This document shows, in pieces, positions 32,556 to 54,736 of a stretch of 56,729 bases of DNA. This DNA is from Mesaphorura yosii (lineage: Eukaryota; Arthropoda; Collembola; Poduromorpha; Tullbergiidae): NCBI GenBank assembly GCA_009869945.1, contig WIXG01000433.1, positions 1 to 56,729 of the forward strand. Reading direction: 5' to 3'. Each line of letters starts with the position of its first letter. Within the stretch, counting starts at the first letter, position 1. Under the pieces are notes generated by a model. It saw only the letters and a program-made list of their open reading frames with translations, made no database searches and was not told the DNA's origin. Position numbers and translations under genes: made by a program.

Positions 32556-33955
32556 CTTGTCCTCTCTGCTTTGTTTGGTGTTCTGAGCGACTCGCGTCCG
32601 GCCGAGGAATGAGCAGTTGTCATGGGTCTTGACACTGAGCGTGAAACGAAAGTGAAAACAACGTGCGAATCGAGTGAGGAACGAGTTTTTCAGCTGATGA
32701 ATGATGATCTTCATGTTATGAAAGCGCCTCGGTTATGAAAGTGCTCGTGACCTTTGCTCGCACTCGTACTACAGTTGTCAAGGTGGCGGCCCTGATTTTG
32801 TGCGTGAAGTACAAAGGAGTGGCATCGTTGCCATAGCGACGACCGAGAGACAATGACACTACGTAGAGTTTCTCCCCCCAGAACGGGTTTGCGTTGCGAA
32901 AACGACTTTGTAGTGGCGCCCGTACGCTGTGCTATGGCGATGTGCTTGACTTGTACGGTGGACGTTACCGGTTGACAGACAGCAGTGCCTTGGAGTTTGG
33001 CCGAACTTGACTGCCGCCATCTCGTTTCGGGTTTTGTCCGCCATTCGCTGAAGGACGTGTGATGAAAGAGTATGTGATGCCTGCACTCTCGATCAACTAC
33101 ACATGATTTGCAGGCTGCTGCTTGGATCCCAACACCTGTCACTACCGCCGTATGTGCAAAAGCGGGAATCTGGTCAAGGTGGCGACCCAGATTTTGCGTG
33201 CGCAGCAGACGTTGCCATGCCGACGGCCGAGAGACAATTGACACTCGCCTTCGCCGCACCTGCGCAGAGTTTCTCCCACCAGGAACGGGTTTGCGTGGTG
33301 AGAATGGCTGTTGGCAGGGAAGGCGCTTGTACAATGACGGTTGCCATGGCACTGTGCTTGGCTTTTAATACGGAGGTTGACGGCCGTCAGCGTGTCGGGA
33401 ACTTGAACTTGACCGCCCCCATTGCCGTCAGTGGTCGGGTGATTTGAGCTCTTTGCCACTCTTTGAGCGGGCCGGGTGCATAAAATCTCGCGCAGCGCCT
33501 GCACTCTTGATCAGCACACATGATTTACGGGCTCTCCCTCTAAAGGAGGGCAGCTGCGAGTACCCAACAACACCTGTCACAGCGCCGCACTCGATTACTG
33601 TGGAAAAACGAATTTGGCACTCCGCCTTGGATTCTATTAATAGCGACCGGGAATTTTTATACCGCTGCGTGGGCGTCTTAGCTACTCTCTCTCTCTCTTA
33701 TTGATATCCCCCGCAAATGCAGAGTGCGTGGATGCAGAAAGCAAGAGAGTGTGACTCTCACTCTCTGAATGGAGACGCTATGCGCCAAGACTCCGATAAA
33801 AAAGCAAATGTATGTGAGAGCCACCCTCCGCCCGCCCGCACGCCCAAAAATGGAGAGACTGAGCTCGGAGATCGACTTTAGTCTGTCGAAGCCCTCCACC
33901 CGGAACGTACACACAGAAAGCTGAGAGCTGTCCTGCTGCTGCTGTTGCCTTGGAG
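32556..33955. other. Intergenic with an approximately 400-bp tandem duplication
   Basis: No gene called; the long minus-strand frames here simply reflect the duplication listed below. From 33680 there is a CT repeat (33687-33699) and GAGAG-type tracts up to the filamin start, which could be promoter elements. Confidence 0.45.
32774..33532 (+). repeat. Diverged direct tandem duplication, unit about 395-415 bp
   Basis: TCAAGGTGGCGGCCCTGATT at about 32777 corresponds to TCAAGGTGGCGACCCAGATT at about 33175, and the copies stay collinear through GACCGAGAGACAAT/GGCCGAGAGACAAT, AGAGTTTCTCCC, ACGGGTTTGCGT, GCACTGTGCTTGGC-like and the end ACACATGATTT(G/A)C(A/G)GGCT. Both copies contain an X-box-like palindrome. 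Confidence 0.75.
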
Positions 33956-34762
33956 ATGGCTGACTTGAAGGCGTCCGGAACGGGGCTCAGCTCCGGGTTT
34001 GCGGGTGACCAACTGATTAATTAATCTCCCGATTAAATGCACTTGGCTTCTGGCTATTGACTAATTTGATTACTCTTCACAGAGGCCCCTAACAAGTTCA
34101 CCATATTCAGCCAAGGACTCAATGTTTCTAAACTGGCACTCGCTTTTGACGGCCCCTCCAAACCGGAGTGTAAATTAACCACACAAAAAGATGGAAGCGT
34201 GGACGCCGTTTACACTGCCGCGTTGCCGGGGGATTACAAGGTGAAGTTGCCATGGTCATCATTTAAATTTTCCTTTTTTAAAAAAAAATCTCACTCCCTG
34301 CAAAAGCTACAATTGAGGAATTTAATCTACCACAGGTTCACATCAAGTTCGACGACGAGCACATCACCGGCTCTCCCTTCGCTGTGAAAATTCTCGGAGA
34401 CGTCAAAGGAGCCGTGCAAAAGGTGAAGGTCACGGGGGCTGCGACGAAAACCGGAAAGAACAATGCTGTCAATGAGGTGATTGTGGACGCACGGGAGGCG
34501 GGCATCACGAGTGAGTCAAGAATTCTTTAATAAAATCATGGTCGCCATGCCCACCACCCACTGAATATCATGTGTCCATCTCGCAGGCGGCCTCCAGGTC
34601 TCCATGGAGGGCCCCTCCAAACCGGAGATCACCTTCAAGAACGAGCCGGACGGGACGACCAAAGTCGTGTACAAGCCGAATGCTCCTGGGGCCTATAAAC
34701 TCAATCTTAAGTTTAACAATCTGCCGTTGCCTGGGAGCCCCTTTAATATCAAAGTGACATGA
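33956..34762 (+). CDS. Two-repeat mini-filamin, four exons
   Basis: Exons 33956-34004, 34083-34240, 34336-34510 and 34587-34762 join in phase to give 185 aa. Two filamin Ig-like repeats are clear: repeat 1 ASGTGLSSGFAG... FTIFSQG, LALAFDGPSKPECKL, DGSVDAVYTAALPGDYKV, HITGSPFAVKI; repeat 2 VIVDAREAGITSGLQV, SMEGPSKPEITF, YKPNAPGAYKLNLKFNN, LPGSPFNIKVT. Full-length filamins cross-link actin and have an N-terminal calponin-homology actin-binding domain and about 20 repeats; none of that is present here. The coding region starts with its own ATG and ends at a stop followed by AATAAA (34877-34882), so it is a complete short gene rather than a fragment. Repeat faces of filamin bind integrin and other tails, so a scaffold or competitor role is possible (inference). 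Confidence 0.88.
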
Positions 34763-35368
34763 GTTCGGGGTTGTCGATGCTCTCAAAAATTGTATTGGAG
34801 TTTTTGCTGCTGTGTGTTCACAATTACTGTCTATCAATGCTGTCCTCGTCGTCACTCTTTACTCGAGTGTGTGCCCAATAAAAACAAAAATGTGGAAATG
34901 AAAGGTTTTTCGAAAGTGGCTGGGTTTCCATGGAAAATCAATGCCATAATTCTCCAATTCAGGAAAAATATAGTTTTTAATCACATAGGAATTAATCAGT
35001 AAATTGTCACCAGCTCACAGTCGGCTGCTGCGGCTCGTATATCTCGCTATTATTGTTGCAATCGTATTCATGTTCTCCGTTGCCATGACCACCAATAGCA
35101 GCGGTAGAGTAAAGGTTAAACGGAGGGAGGCGCTTCTTTCCAGTAGTGCCCCGGGTGGAGGACTTCTTGTCCCTCTGCGATGGTGGCCGGGGGTGGTCGG
35201 AGGAGGTGGGGGAGCTGCGGGGGCGAATAAAAAAAGGAAAAGGTGAGTTAAGTTTCCATGGCGTCGAGAGTCAAAAAAAATTTTTTTTTTGCAAGCCCCA
35301 CAATTTTTTAAAATACATTTCTTTATACGGCTTTCGTGTCCGTTAGCAACAAAATAAAGTAAAAAAAA
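34763..35368. other. Convergent intergenic, possible extra vnd exon
   Basis: On the minus strand an acceptor (TTCGCCCCCGCAG, ending about 35219) precedes an open stretch to about 35010 (SPTSSDHPRPPSQRDKKS ... PQQPTVSW, or in another phase LPHLLRPPPATIAEGQEV). Either could be the true vnd 3' end. X-box-like sites at 34922, 35078 and 35251. Confidence 0.35.
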
Positions 35369-36888
<1,520 letters not shown>

Positions 36889-37546
36889 GACGACTTTGCT
36901 GAACCTGTGCGACAGAACCGGGTCGAAGAAGTGGTGCGAAGGAGTAGCAGCAGCGGAGACTGAATTCCCACTCGCAATCAAAGCGCTTTTAATATTTTTA
37001 ATGAAGTTGACTCTCGATTAATTGTCCACTCTCGCTCTTATCTTCACTCTTTACGGGGGGCCTTCAATCAATCTCCAGCCTTATCGAAAATTGAAAGCTG
37101 TCCGTGTTTGTGAGCTTATCGAATTGATTTACAAACGGCAGCTCGAAATGTATAAATGGACCGTTATAGCAACGGCGTGTGTGTGTGGGAATTTCGCTGT
37201 AGCCAATTCTCGGACAGCAATCCTCGTACGAGTAAATCAAGTGATAAGGTTGATGGCTGTTGTAAAGAATTTAGTTGTCAGTTCGGGTCGTCAATCAAAC
37301 GCGAAACATGGGGACATTTTGCGCACCATGCCTTTATTCCACGTATAATTTCATGGCTGTTGCGTAACGACCCCCCAACCTCTTTTAAATTAAATTTCTT
37401 CTTACGAATGCTGAACAACCTCAGACTTAACTTTAAACTCAGACTTTAAATTAACTCAATCTTGTTTCCATGGCGACAAGGACACTCACAAAAAGTACGA
37501 ATGCGATTTCTCATTCTGCTGCGGCAAATTGCTGGACAGTGTTTCT
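36889..37546. other. Intergenic between vnd and MTCH2
   Basis: Upstream region of vnd. Contains a near-perfect X-box-like TTGTTTCCATGGCGACAA at 37462-37479 and GTTATAGCAACGG at 37162. No gene recognised. Confidence 0.4.
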
Positions 37547-39150
37547 TCAAAGAGCTCCAGAATAATGAACCGGCCCCCAAACTCCCCCAACAGCCTCCCC
37601 ACCCACCATCCTTCCCGTGTAGCTCCTCCCTAATAAACTCGCCCCCCTCGACAGCTGCCTGTTGCGCTTCAAACTGGTCCAAGCATCGTAAGCTGAAGTG
37701 TAGATTGGAGTGTGGGGAGGGTTTCCGATTGCCAAGCGCGTCCCATTCACAATCAGGTTATTAGAGACGAGGTGCAGCTGGTAGGTGAGCGTGGAGGCGG
37801 TGTACTGTCGGAGGAGGAGAAAAGAATTAGAAACGCATGGCAACGGGGGTTGATGATTGGGGGACTTTGAAAAAAAAATCCTTGTCTGACATTTTTAACA
37901 TTGGAGATTCCTTTGATTTAGGCTGTTTGGCTAAGTTTTTCTCGGAACTTTGAAATGTTTTCTGGGTTCTGAGAACTTTTTATGATCACCCTGTTTGGCT
38001 ACAATCACTGGAGGGAGCTTGAGTTTTGGGGGTGGCGTCGTGAACGAATCGAACCCCCACCACTTCCCCGCGTATAACGGGGGGGATTAGTGTCCGCCGC
38101 TCGACTCGTTCACGACACCCCCCATATATCCTCTTACCCCTCCGACAAACCCCGCCAGGTAGTGCGGCATCTGCTCCTTCTTGAACCCCCTCTTTAAGAA
38201 GTGCACAATCACAGAAGCGATGCACACGTACAGAGCCTCCGCCAGGAGCCTCGGACCAAGCCCTGTAAACAACCCACGGAGCCCGTCTTCCTCTAGAATT
38301 CTGGAGAGGGTCGAGAGGGGGGAGCTGCAGGGTTGACAAAAGAGTGAGGGTTGATTAGAGAAGGCCCCAGACCATATTAATTTCAAGACACTCACCAGTA
38401 CTCTTGCATCAGCTCCCTCCCCACAAAAGCCCCCATCATCCTCACCGTCATAACATGGAGAGGGTGGGAGAGACTAACAGCAGCCGAGGCTGAAAGCACC
38501 TCCCAGCAGGTCTGTTTGATTAAATACTCGTTCGGAGTGGAGGCCAGGAAAAAAGGGTAGAGTGGGGTCTTCTTCACCGGAGGCCGTGCTGGCTCTTCAT
38601 CTTCATCTTGGTACCCCTTCACAATGGGTGAGAGCTCGATCAGGTTGGCTGAGACGAGGTAGTGCACTCCATTCCCAAGAAGCCTCGGTCCAAGCCCTCG
38701 GTAGAGCCCCGGGAGGCCGTCTACTGACTTTAAGTATTTCACTGTGGGATAAAGATAAAGAGATTTGAGATTATTTGGGAGCCCCATGACAACCGCGCCC
38801 TTTATAAATAACTTAAGTTTACCCACTCACCGTACTGGAACGCGTTCGGGTATTGGAGTGCCGAGAAGAACCGCCCTCTCGTGGGGGGAAACGGTTCGTA
38901 GCCGAGCTGTGGTTAAAGAGAGGGTGAGTTTAGTCAATTTCCAGTTTCCAAAACAGGTTTAAGAAGCAGGGTTTTAGGGGTTACTAAGGAACAGTTCCAG
39001 TTGGGCAGCAAATTCAAATAGATATGGACTCACCTGAATCAAGACTTTGGCGTACTCGAGAGGATGATTAACGAGCTGAGAGATTGACCTGAAGAGGAGC
39101 GTGTTCAGTTTCTGGTCAAAGGGGGAGAGTGCTGGAGGAGGGGTGGCCAT
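37547..39150 (-). CDS. MTCH2: Mitochondrial carrier homologue (MTCH2-like), five exons
   Basis: Exons 39034-39150, 38831-38906, 38396-38741, 38138-38324 and 37547-37804 give 327 aa. MTCH proteins are divergent SLC25 members in the outer mitochondrial membrane; MTCH2 inserts tail-anchored proteins and binds tBID. Diagnostic pieces: N-terminal SQLVNHPLEYAKVLIQ then LGYEPFPPTRGR; carrier-like GLPGLYRGLGPRLL and GLRGLFTGLGPRLL; AAVSLSHPLHVMTVRMMGAF; and the C-terminal TYQLHLVSNNLIVNG, TPIYTSAYDAWTSL, RQLSRGASLLGR that match the family's last segment. Slightly longer than the usual about 300 aa because of a charged insert (GYQDEDEEPARPPVKK). CHD1 lies 400 bp upstream on the same strand. Intron 4 holds an introner-like repeat. 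Confidence 0.92.
37805..38137 (-). repeat. Introner-like repeat with terminal inverted repeats in MTCH2 intron 4
   Basis: With the gene, the intron opens GTAAGAGGATATATGGGGGG then TGTCGTGAACGAGTCGAGCG; about 60 bp later its inverse appears, TTCGATTCGTTCACGACGCC. The outer halves pair over about 18 bp. The core CAAATCAAAGGAATCTCCAA (plus-strand 37903-37927) is shared with the vnd and CHD1 introns. Confidence 0.75.
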
Positions 39151-39549
39151 TTCTGAAGGGTGCCGAACGGTGCTCACTTTGCGGATGGGAAACTGGTCAG
39201 AAGATCGAGAGTAGGGTGGAGAGAAAAGCGAGAAGAGCCGACTACATAAGTAGAGAATTCCGAGTGCCAGCTTTCAAATCTCACCGCCCGCCTTCGCCCT
39301 TGCTGCTGCACGTGAGGGCAAACACGAAAGAGAGAGCCGCAGCAGCAGCGAAGAGCAACAACTCACCAAATGCGACATGACAGGATGCAACGGATTAACA
39401 GCCCGATCTCCATAGCGGAATTCGGAGAATTTTCGTATTCGTTTTTAATTCTGTCTAATATCACACAAACTTGTAAACAGGTCAGAACGCTGTACAAGAA
39501 AATCCACAAACTCTACAGTCGGATTACATTTCTCCACATTGGAAGTCTT
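39151..39549. other. CHD1 3' UTR and MTCH2 promoter region
   Basis: 400 bp between CHD1 stop and MTCH2 start, same strand. No separate gene; no AATAAA for CHD1 was found. Confidence 0.5.
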
Positions 39550-48576
<9,027 letters not shown>

Positions 48577-49411
48577 CTCCTCTCCTTTGTGTGGAGTGCT
48601 GGCTCCTCGAAAAGCTTAGGCTAAGCTTTAGCCTTCAGGACGATCATCAACCGCCAATCAGCTGATGCTGGCCGCTGCTGGAGGAGTCGTTTGAAGAGCT
48701 GCCGCCCGGCCAAAGCACAAACATGAAAGCACAAATGAACGCGGAGTGCGAGTCGGGAATTGTTTTAGTGGATGCTCCCAAAACTAACTGGGAAACTTAT
48801 CACAGAATTGTAAGGGGGGAGCTTATCAGACTAATGGTTTGATTGCTAACACTGATCTGATTCGGAAAAGATGTCCGTCGTCCGGCTGGGTCGCGGAATT
48901 ACGCAGTGCGCAGTGGATGAGATGTGAGTTGTGTGTACGAGAGATTGAGAGAGTGAAAAGATGGTCGCTCTGCACTCTCTGCTGCTCTGTCTTATGGCTG
49001 TGAGTTGGAGTGCACACGTACTCTTGCACAGCGCGCCCATCCACTCCCACTCTCAAACACGATTCGAATCGATCCCTCTTCAAGTAACCATGGTTCGAGC
49101 ACAGTCAAATGCAGCGGCAGAAGCAGCAGAGAGCAGCAAAGTCAAAGTTTACACAACGGGAATGAGCATGCAAAAGAGACATCTCTCCACGCACGAGTAG
49201 GAGGGGGGCGGGTTGCGACAGGCACCCGGCGGCAGATGTTCTTTGTTGGCGGCGATGTTATCCCCCATTGCAACGGTCCAGGAGGAAACCCTGGCCTCTT
49301 TGAAAGTGATCGCGGGAAATCGGAGCGGATGGCGAAATAAAATACTCTTTTTTTTTATTCAGAAGCAGTTTTGAGGAAGGGAAATATAAAACTGGGGATT
49401 TCTTCCGGCGG
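48577..49411. other. CHD1 upstream region with a weak plus-strand ORF
   Basis: A frame at 48961-49200 begins like a signal peptide (MVALHSLLLCLMAVSWSAHV) but has no family match, and AATAAA occurs at 49336. It may be a short secreted peptide or chance. GAGAG tracts precede it. TTTATT at 49354-49359 serves the gene at 49412. Confidence 0.3.
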
Positions 49412-49912
49412 TCAGCTCACCCTCCTCACCAGGCCCAGAACCCTCTCCCCACTGAGTGGGCAGTTGCTGTAAAAGTAGTTGCATCCATACCCCTCAACTC
49501 CTTGTAGTAACTGGCCCATGTGCGCGGCAAAGTGGAGGCGGGAGGAGGTTGATGTAGAGGACGGGGTAAGACTCGTCTCCCTGTGGATAAAGAAGAGTAC
49601 AGAGAGTGCCTCCAAGATGAAAATAAAAGGTCCTCACCTTATCAATTGAAGCAATCCCTCCTCCGCCTCGGAGCGACCGTGCTGCAGTGTAGTGGAGGCG
49701 TGCATCTCACATACTAATTTGGGGAGGCAGTGCGTGTGGAGGAGAGAGTGGAGTTGTTTCTTTAATTCATCTGAGGCGGTGGTAGGAGAGGTAGAGGTAG
49801 ACAGCTCTCTGCTTGGACGAGACCCCCAATAGGGGAAGGCGCCCTCTAAATCTAAAGTTGCGAGGTAGACTAATAATGCTGTTAAAAATAGTCGGATGAG
49901 GTGCTCCCTCAT
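49412..49912 (-). CDS. Small secreted protein, Cys-motif family
   Basis: Exons 49638-49912 and 49412-49580 (57-bp intron, phase 2) give 147 aa from the ATG at 49912. Signal peptide MREHLIRLFLTALLVYLATL. The body carries LLHTHCLPKLVCEMHASTTL and, after the intron, AHMGQLLQGVEGYGCNYFYS with NCPLSG: four Cys that probably form two disulfides. The C-x2-LVCE-x-H motif is shared with the genes at 50932 and 30737. Spacing suggests a family of arthropod secreted proteins of unknown role; the 50932 gene lies 1 kb away, head to head. Polyadenylation signal 49354-49359. Confidence 0.8.
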
Positions 49913-50931
49913 TTTGTAGTAGACTCCCGAGGAGAAGACCGGGCGATGGGCTGCGGAGAATTCAATATAGAGAATGACTCCCTCAAGCGGGTGCACGGCG
50001 GTCAAACATTCAACTTACCACAGGCGGTCAATCCGCAGCAGCAGCAGCTTCCGTTACAACCGCAGCAACAACCCCAACCCGGAAGAGAAAGAAATGGGAG
50101 TAAATATACTTGCAGATGGAGTGGATTAAATTGCAGAGGGCGCACATTGCGGAGGGTGCTGAATGGCGGTGCTGAGGTGACGCCAAACAGGGGCACGGCT
50201 CCAAAGAGTGGAGAAGCAGCGGCAGCTGACTCACTCTCACAGAGAAATTTGACTGACTGTTCGAGACTGTTGCTGTGGCCTTGCCTCCACACACGTGCTC
50301 ACTGAAACTCTCTCTCGTTTGTGAAGCCTGCACACGCAAAGCAGAGTGCGGTTAAAGCCGTGATGAAAAGTGAAAGTTTCTCGCCCCCGACTTGACTGAG
50401 GATCGCCCTTGTCCAAAGCACCCGCTCGTTGGTGGGGTGGGTGCCCGGCTGGGGTGGACGTCTGCCTACTGGCGGGCTTTCGTTCCAGTCGACCTTCCCA
50501 GCCCTCCCCCCTCAAAAGCCCAGCCAGGGAACCCATCAAAGAGCTAGAAACAGGATGCTCGGCGACTCTCGAGTATCCTCATCGGCGAAAGTGAAAGCCA
50601 CCCACTGCAGTTAATTTGTTGCTCCTCTGATTAGAAATTAATCTCTACGTGCATTGATGCACACATGCTCAAGAATAAGATGGTTCTTACGCACGAGATT
50701 TGCGAGCTTCCTTCAAGGATGGAAGGGAGCTTACCACTTGAAACGCACAAGAAGGTAGCGGATGCAGTCTGAAGACTTGGTAGTCTCAGTCGACCGATCG
50801 CCACGGCCAAGTGTGCCGAGTCCTCGCGGTGCTGCTTCCTTTTGTGGCCACAGCAAGTCTACATTCAGTTTCGAGTCGTCGACTCCAGGGCCCGCGTTCT
50901 TTATTGGTTGCGAAAAGTTCCCTGTGCAACC
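49913..50931. other. Bidirectional upstream region of two family members
   Basis: Lies between divergent genes 49412 (-) and 50932 (+). CAG/CAA-rich tract at 50033-50075 and many CACTCTC motifs. No further gene supported. Confidence 0.4.
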
Positions 50932-53076
50932 ATGCTCCCATCCCGGCTCTACACCATCTTCCTCCTCCTACTCCTCCTCTCCCCGTTATCTTCAGACGGC
51001 TCTCTCCTCCTCGGAATCATCCTTAAAATTGTGTTCCTAAAAGGGGCCCTCTTCCTCGGAACGCCAATGGCGATTGGCTCGTTTTTACTAGGCCAGGGAG
51101 TGGGGTTTCTAGGAGGAGGACTGGCAGGCTCTTTCAGTGTTTTGAAAGCTGCTCATAAATACCACGAGGGTCAGAAGGCGATATGGAGGCGGCCAGTCTA
51201 CCATCACCACAGTCACAAGAGGCCCTGGCCAAAGATACCAAATATCAGAGTGAAGCTACCGACCTTTAAAGCAAGGCCTTCATACGGGCCTCCACCGAGA
51301 ATCAAGTATGGAGTGCAGCACAGAAGAAAACCTGCATTGAGCTTATCGGCTGGTTACCGTTTCAAGAGCAGGCCGCCAGCGCATTTGATAAAGCAGAACC
51401 CCATTCAGTACAGCCCCGTCCCAGTCCCCTCTTACGGGTACGGCTCTGCGCCGGCATCAGACTACTACGGGACGGGCCCGACGAGTTTCGACGGGCCCAT
51501 TCCAGCAGCCTCCAGCCAGGGCGGCATCCTCCAACGCCTAATGGCACTCCCATCTCTACTAGCAGGGCGACCGGCCCTACCTGAGTCAACGTTCATCTCC
51601 GAGCAGCACACCTTCTACCCGGATGAGGTGCAGCCCCCTGTCGAAGAGTACGGAACCGCGGCTGGGTTCTATGACGGCCCGGCAGCAGCCTACACCGGTG
51701 TGATGACGAGCACCGGCCCTGTACTAAAGACAAGCATGGAGGCACCTCTGGCGAGGCCCATGGGGCTGGGAGAGTATGAAGAGCAAGACGAGTTTCACTT
51801 TCATCAAGATGGGAGTGCAAGAATAAAACCCGGGAGGGTGAAGCAGGTGCTCAGTTTGGGGGTGCCGGGGCACTACACTACTACAACGCCGTCTTATAAT
51901 TCGTATGAAGAAGACCAGGAGCAGCATCACGACATGAGCGCCAGTATAGCCTACGACCTGGGCGAGAGCAGTGAGTGGCCCTACAGTGAAAAGAAACAAG
52001 ACTCGCATTCGAGCGCCGCCACCCTCGTCTCCTACATCCAGCGGAGACTGGAGTCTAAATCTAGAGGAGGGAGCAGTGAGGGGGAGAGGGCGGAGGCGAA
52101 GGAGTTGATAAATCTATTGAGGAGGGCCTATTTGACCGAGCTGGAGAGAAGTCTGAGCCCTCCATTGGAGGGGGAGTTGCAGCTGATGGAGAGGAAGAGT
52201 GGAGAGGAGGCCAGCTCGGGGGCAGAGCCACCGAGCCCTGCTCGGGTCGGAAATTCAACACTGGCCCACAACAGCACTACCACATCAGACAAAAGGCCAA
52301 AGAGGCAGACGCTCGCGGAGGGTGTCGCGGGGCTCCTTAATCAGCAGCAGCGGAATGAGACGGGAAACTCATCTGAGGAGCCATCCTCTTCCTCCCAAGA
52401 ATCCACCACAGAAGCGATCCTCCTCCAACTCTCCCACCTCTCCGCCGAGCTCCAGCAGTTCTTCACCGTCCTATCCCTACTCGACCAGGACGACTGCTTG
52501 CAGAAATTAGTCTGTAATGTGCATGAGAGGGCTGGAAATGTTCAAACAGAGTACGAACACAACATCATCGCCACTTTTAGGTGAGGCGCCACTCGTACGT
52601 AAACTCCTCAGCAAAGAGTGCACGAGAGTTCAAGTTCGCAGTGTTACCATAAAGACCACTTTCGATTTCACGTACGTGCGTAAACAGGCTTTTGGCTGTT
52701 TTTTCAGGCGTGTAATTGAACTTGACCCAGATTTCAAGCAGTGCAGTCGCGTGCAATTCTTTTGTCCTATTCTTTTTTTTTTGCTCATTTGTTATCCCCC
52801 CGCAGGATCCTCCACTTGCTACTCCCACAGGATCCCTCTCCCGTAGACGACCCAACCTTCAAGTACAGACTGGCTGCCAGGTTGGGGGAGATGTCCACAA
52901 AGCAGAAGGAGATTGAAATCTGTGAAAAATACTACGCAAAATGCTCCTTGAGCCCCATGCAAATCATTCAGATGGGGAGGGGAGTTGAGGAGGAAGATCA
53001 GCTGGGGAGCTCCACCTCGAGAGAGGACGTGACGGCGAGGAGCGATGAGACGATGGTGACGATGCCGAGGGTGTAA
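50932..53076 (+). CDS. Large secreted Pro/Tyr-rich protein, Cys-motif family
   Basis: Exons 50932-52580 and 52806-53076 (phase 2) give 639 aa. Signal peptide MLPSRLYTIFLLLLLLSPLS, then a hydrophobic Gly-rich stretch (FLLGQGVGFLGGGLAGSFSV), a basic His/Lys/Pro part (YHHHSHKRPWPKIPN), and a long Tyr/Pro/Ser-rich region like extracellular matrix or cuticle proteins. A furin-type site (DKRPKRQTL) divides it from the conserved C-terminal domain: LSLLDQDDCLQKLVCNVHER, RLAARLGEMSTKQKEIEICE, YYAKCSLSPMQIIQM. That domain shares the C-x3-LVC-x-x-H motif with the small neighbours at 49412 and 30737. AATAAA at 53178-53183. A longer N-terminus from an upstream ATG at 50842 is less likely. Confidence 0.85.
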
Positions 53077-53481
53077 GCCCCCGACCCTTCTACTCGAAAG
53101 AGTGAGGGAGTGCCATCCCCCCTGCAAATCCCCCCTTTTGCACACGCCTAATTTATTATGTTCACTCCTGTTGAATTAATAAAAAACCGAGTGGTTGTTT
53201 TGTGGTATGAGTGGCATGATTCCTGCGAGCAATTACCGTGGAGACAAAGAGCAGGAGTCGGCGAGTGCTGGAGACTCGGCGCCCCGCTTTGAAATACGCA
53301 GAATCCCTTTCTTTATCATTCTCATTCTGTTATTGGAGAGAGAATTCTCGTACAAACATCCCATCAGTTTTTCTGTCAACTCTCCAGTAACAGTCTGCAC
53401 TCTTCCGTCCACCTGTGTCTATTACGTGTAAACCACTCTGATCAATCACCAATCATTACTCGGAGCACCGATTCTTAAAGA
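53077..53481. other. Intergenic
   Basis: 3' UTR of the 50932 gene (AATAAA 53178) and OTUB1 promoter; X-box-like CAATTACCGTGGAGACAA at 53230. No gene. Confidence 0.5.
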
Positions 53482-54533
53482 ATGGACCCTCCAACCAGCA
53501 CCATCCTCGAAGACGGAGGGACAAATCAACAACCTTCCTCCGTTTCCAAGGGCCCACAAACATCCGCACCCTCAGAAACAGCCAACACGGATGAGCTGAC
53601 GATGAGGCAGGTGGAGGCGATTGATGAGGAGGTGGGTTACCTTTACTACTGAATATTAAGGGGGATCTAACAAGTTCTCCACCCCGCAGATCTCCTCCTC
53701 AACCCCCCTCGTCTCCCCCGTCGAGGCTATCAATGGACTTGAGAAGGAGTACAGGGAGGACCCTGTGTACAAAGAAAAGGTGAGTCCGTCACCGGATCGA
53801 GAGCAGTCTCAATTAAAAGCGACAAGTAAATCAATTTCTAAATCTGCAGATCTCCTCCCTCTCCACCCATTACCCCTTTATAAGGAGAATGCGGCCGGAC
53901 GGGAACTGCTTCTACAGGGCTTTTAGTTTTGGAGTACTCGAATCACTGATAGGAAACCAAGAAAAGGCCGACCAGTTCCATTCCTCCGTTGTTAAATCAA
54001 AAGAGCTATTGAACTCGACTGGGTTCAACCAGTTTACAGTGGATGACTTTTACGATACCTTTTTAGAGTTGTTAGAGAGAGTTAGAAAGGGGATAACACT
54101 GCAAGAGTTGGAGGAGGCCTTCCGTGAACCCAGCTTGGCTGATTACTTGGTGGTCTATTTGAGGATAGTAACGAGTGCTGAGCTCCGCCGAAATTCAGAC
54201 TTCTACCAAAACTTCATTGAATCTAAATCAGTGGAGGAGTTCTGTCAACTCGAAGTGGAACCAATGTACAAGGAGTCTGATCATATCCACATTATTGGAT
54301 TGAGTAAGGTGCTGGGGGTTGGGGTGCGGGTTGTTTATGTTGACAGGGGTGAGTCCTTTATCTCTCTGGTGTGCAGTTACCAAGGTGGAGTGACTGAAAT
54401 TTGTAATCTTGCAGGCCCCTCCACCTCCCACAACTTTCCGGAGGATGACTCTGAGCCGGTGATCGTACTATTGTATAGGCCAGGGCACTACGACATCATA
54501 TACGAGGCGAAAGTGGATGGTGGAAAGGAGTGA
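53482..54533 (+). CDS. OTUB1: Ubiquitin thioesterase otubain (OTUB1-like), four exons
   Basis: Deubiquitinase of the OTU family, preferring Lys48 chains and able to block E2 enzymes. Exons 53482-53631, 53690-53779, 53850-54348 and 54415-54533 give 285 aa. Catalytic block RPDGNCFYRAFSFG (Asp about 97, Cys about 100), then DHIHIIGLSKVLGVGVRVVY and the catalytic His in YRPGHYDIIY (about 271). The N-terminal approximately 45 residues are polar and disordered, as in OTUB1. The last intron (66 bp, 3n) has no in-frame stop, so retention would insert 22 residues just before the final strand. AATAAA at 54633-54638. OTUB1 rather than OTUB2 by the long N-terminus and sequence pattern. Confidence 0.94.
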
Positions 54534-54736
54534 CCATAGCAACGTGTACGAGCATAATTTAATACAAGTTAATGTTTTTATTATTATTAAAACAAGTTGT
54601 TTTTTGCTACGAAATACTTAACTGTTGTGTACAATAAATGTCATATTTATGGAGCCCCTGGCCCGTGTCTTTTTCCTAATTTAATCCCCACTTTGAGAGT
54701 TTCCAGCTCCCCCCCCCCCCCGGACTCCGTGGAAAC
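54534..54736. terminator. Overlapping convergent polyadenylation signals
   Basis: OTUB1's AATAAA (54633-54638) lies to the right of the minus-strand signal TTTATT (54577-54582) of the chitin-binding gene. The two mature transcripts should therefore overlap by several tens of bases in antisense. Confidence 0.5.

Noticed and set aside
32711..33504. Minus-strand frames of 213 and 120 codons
   Set aside because: Caused by the tandem duplication; no family, no signal peptide, no splice support.
49901..50594. Frames rich in Gln or Pro between 49.9 and 50.6 kb
   Set aside because: Low-complexity CAG/CAA tract in a shared upstream region; no start context or family.
53195..53431. 78-codon frame with a hydrophobic segment between the secreted gene and OTUB1
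   Set aside because: Lies in 3' UTR/promoter, no polyadenylation signal or family.
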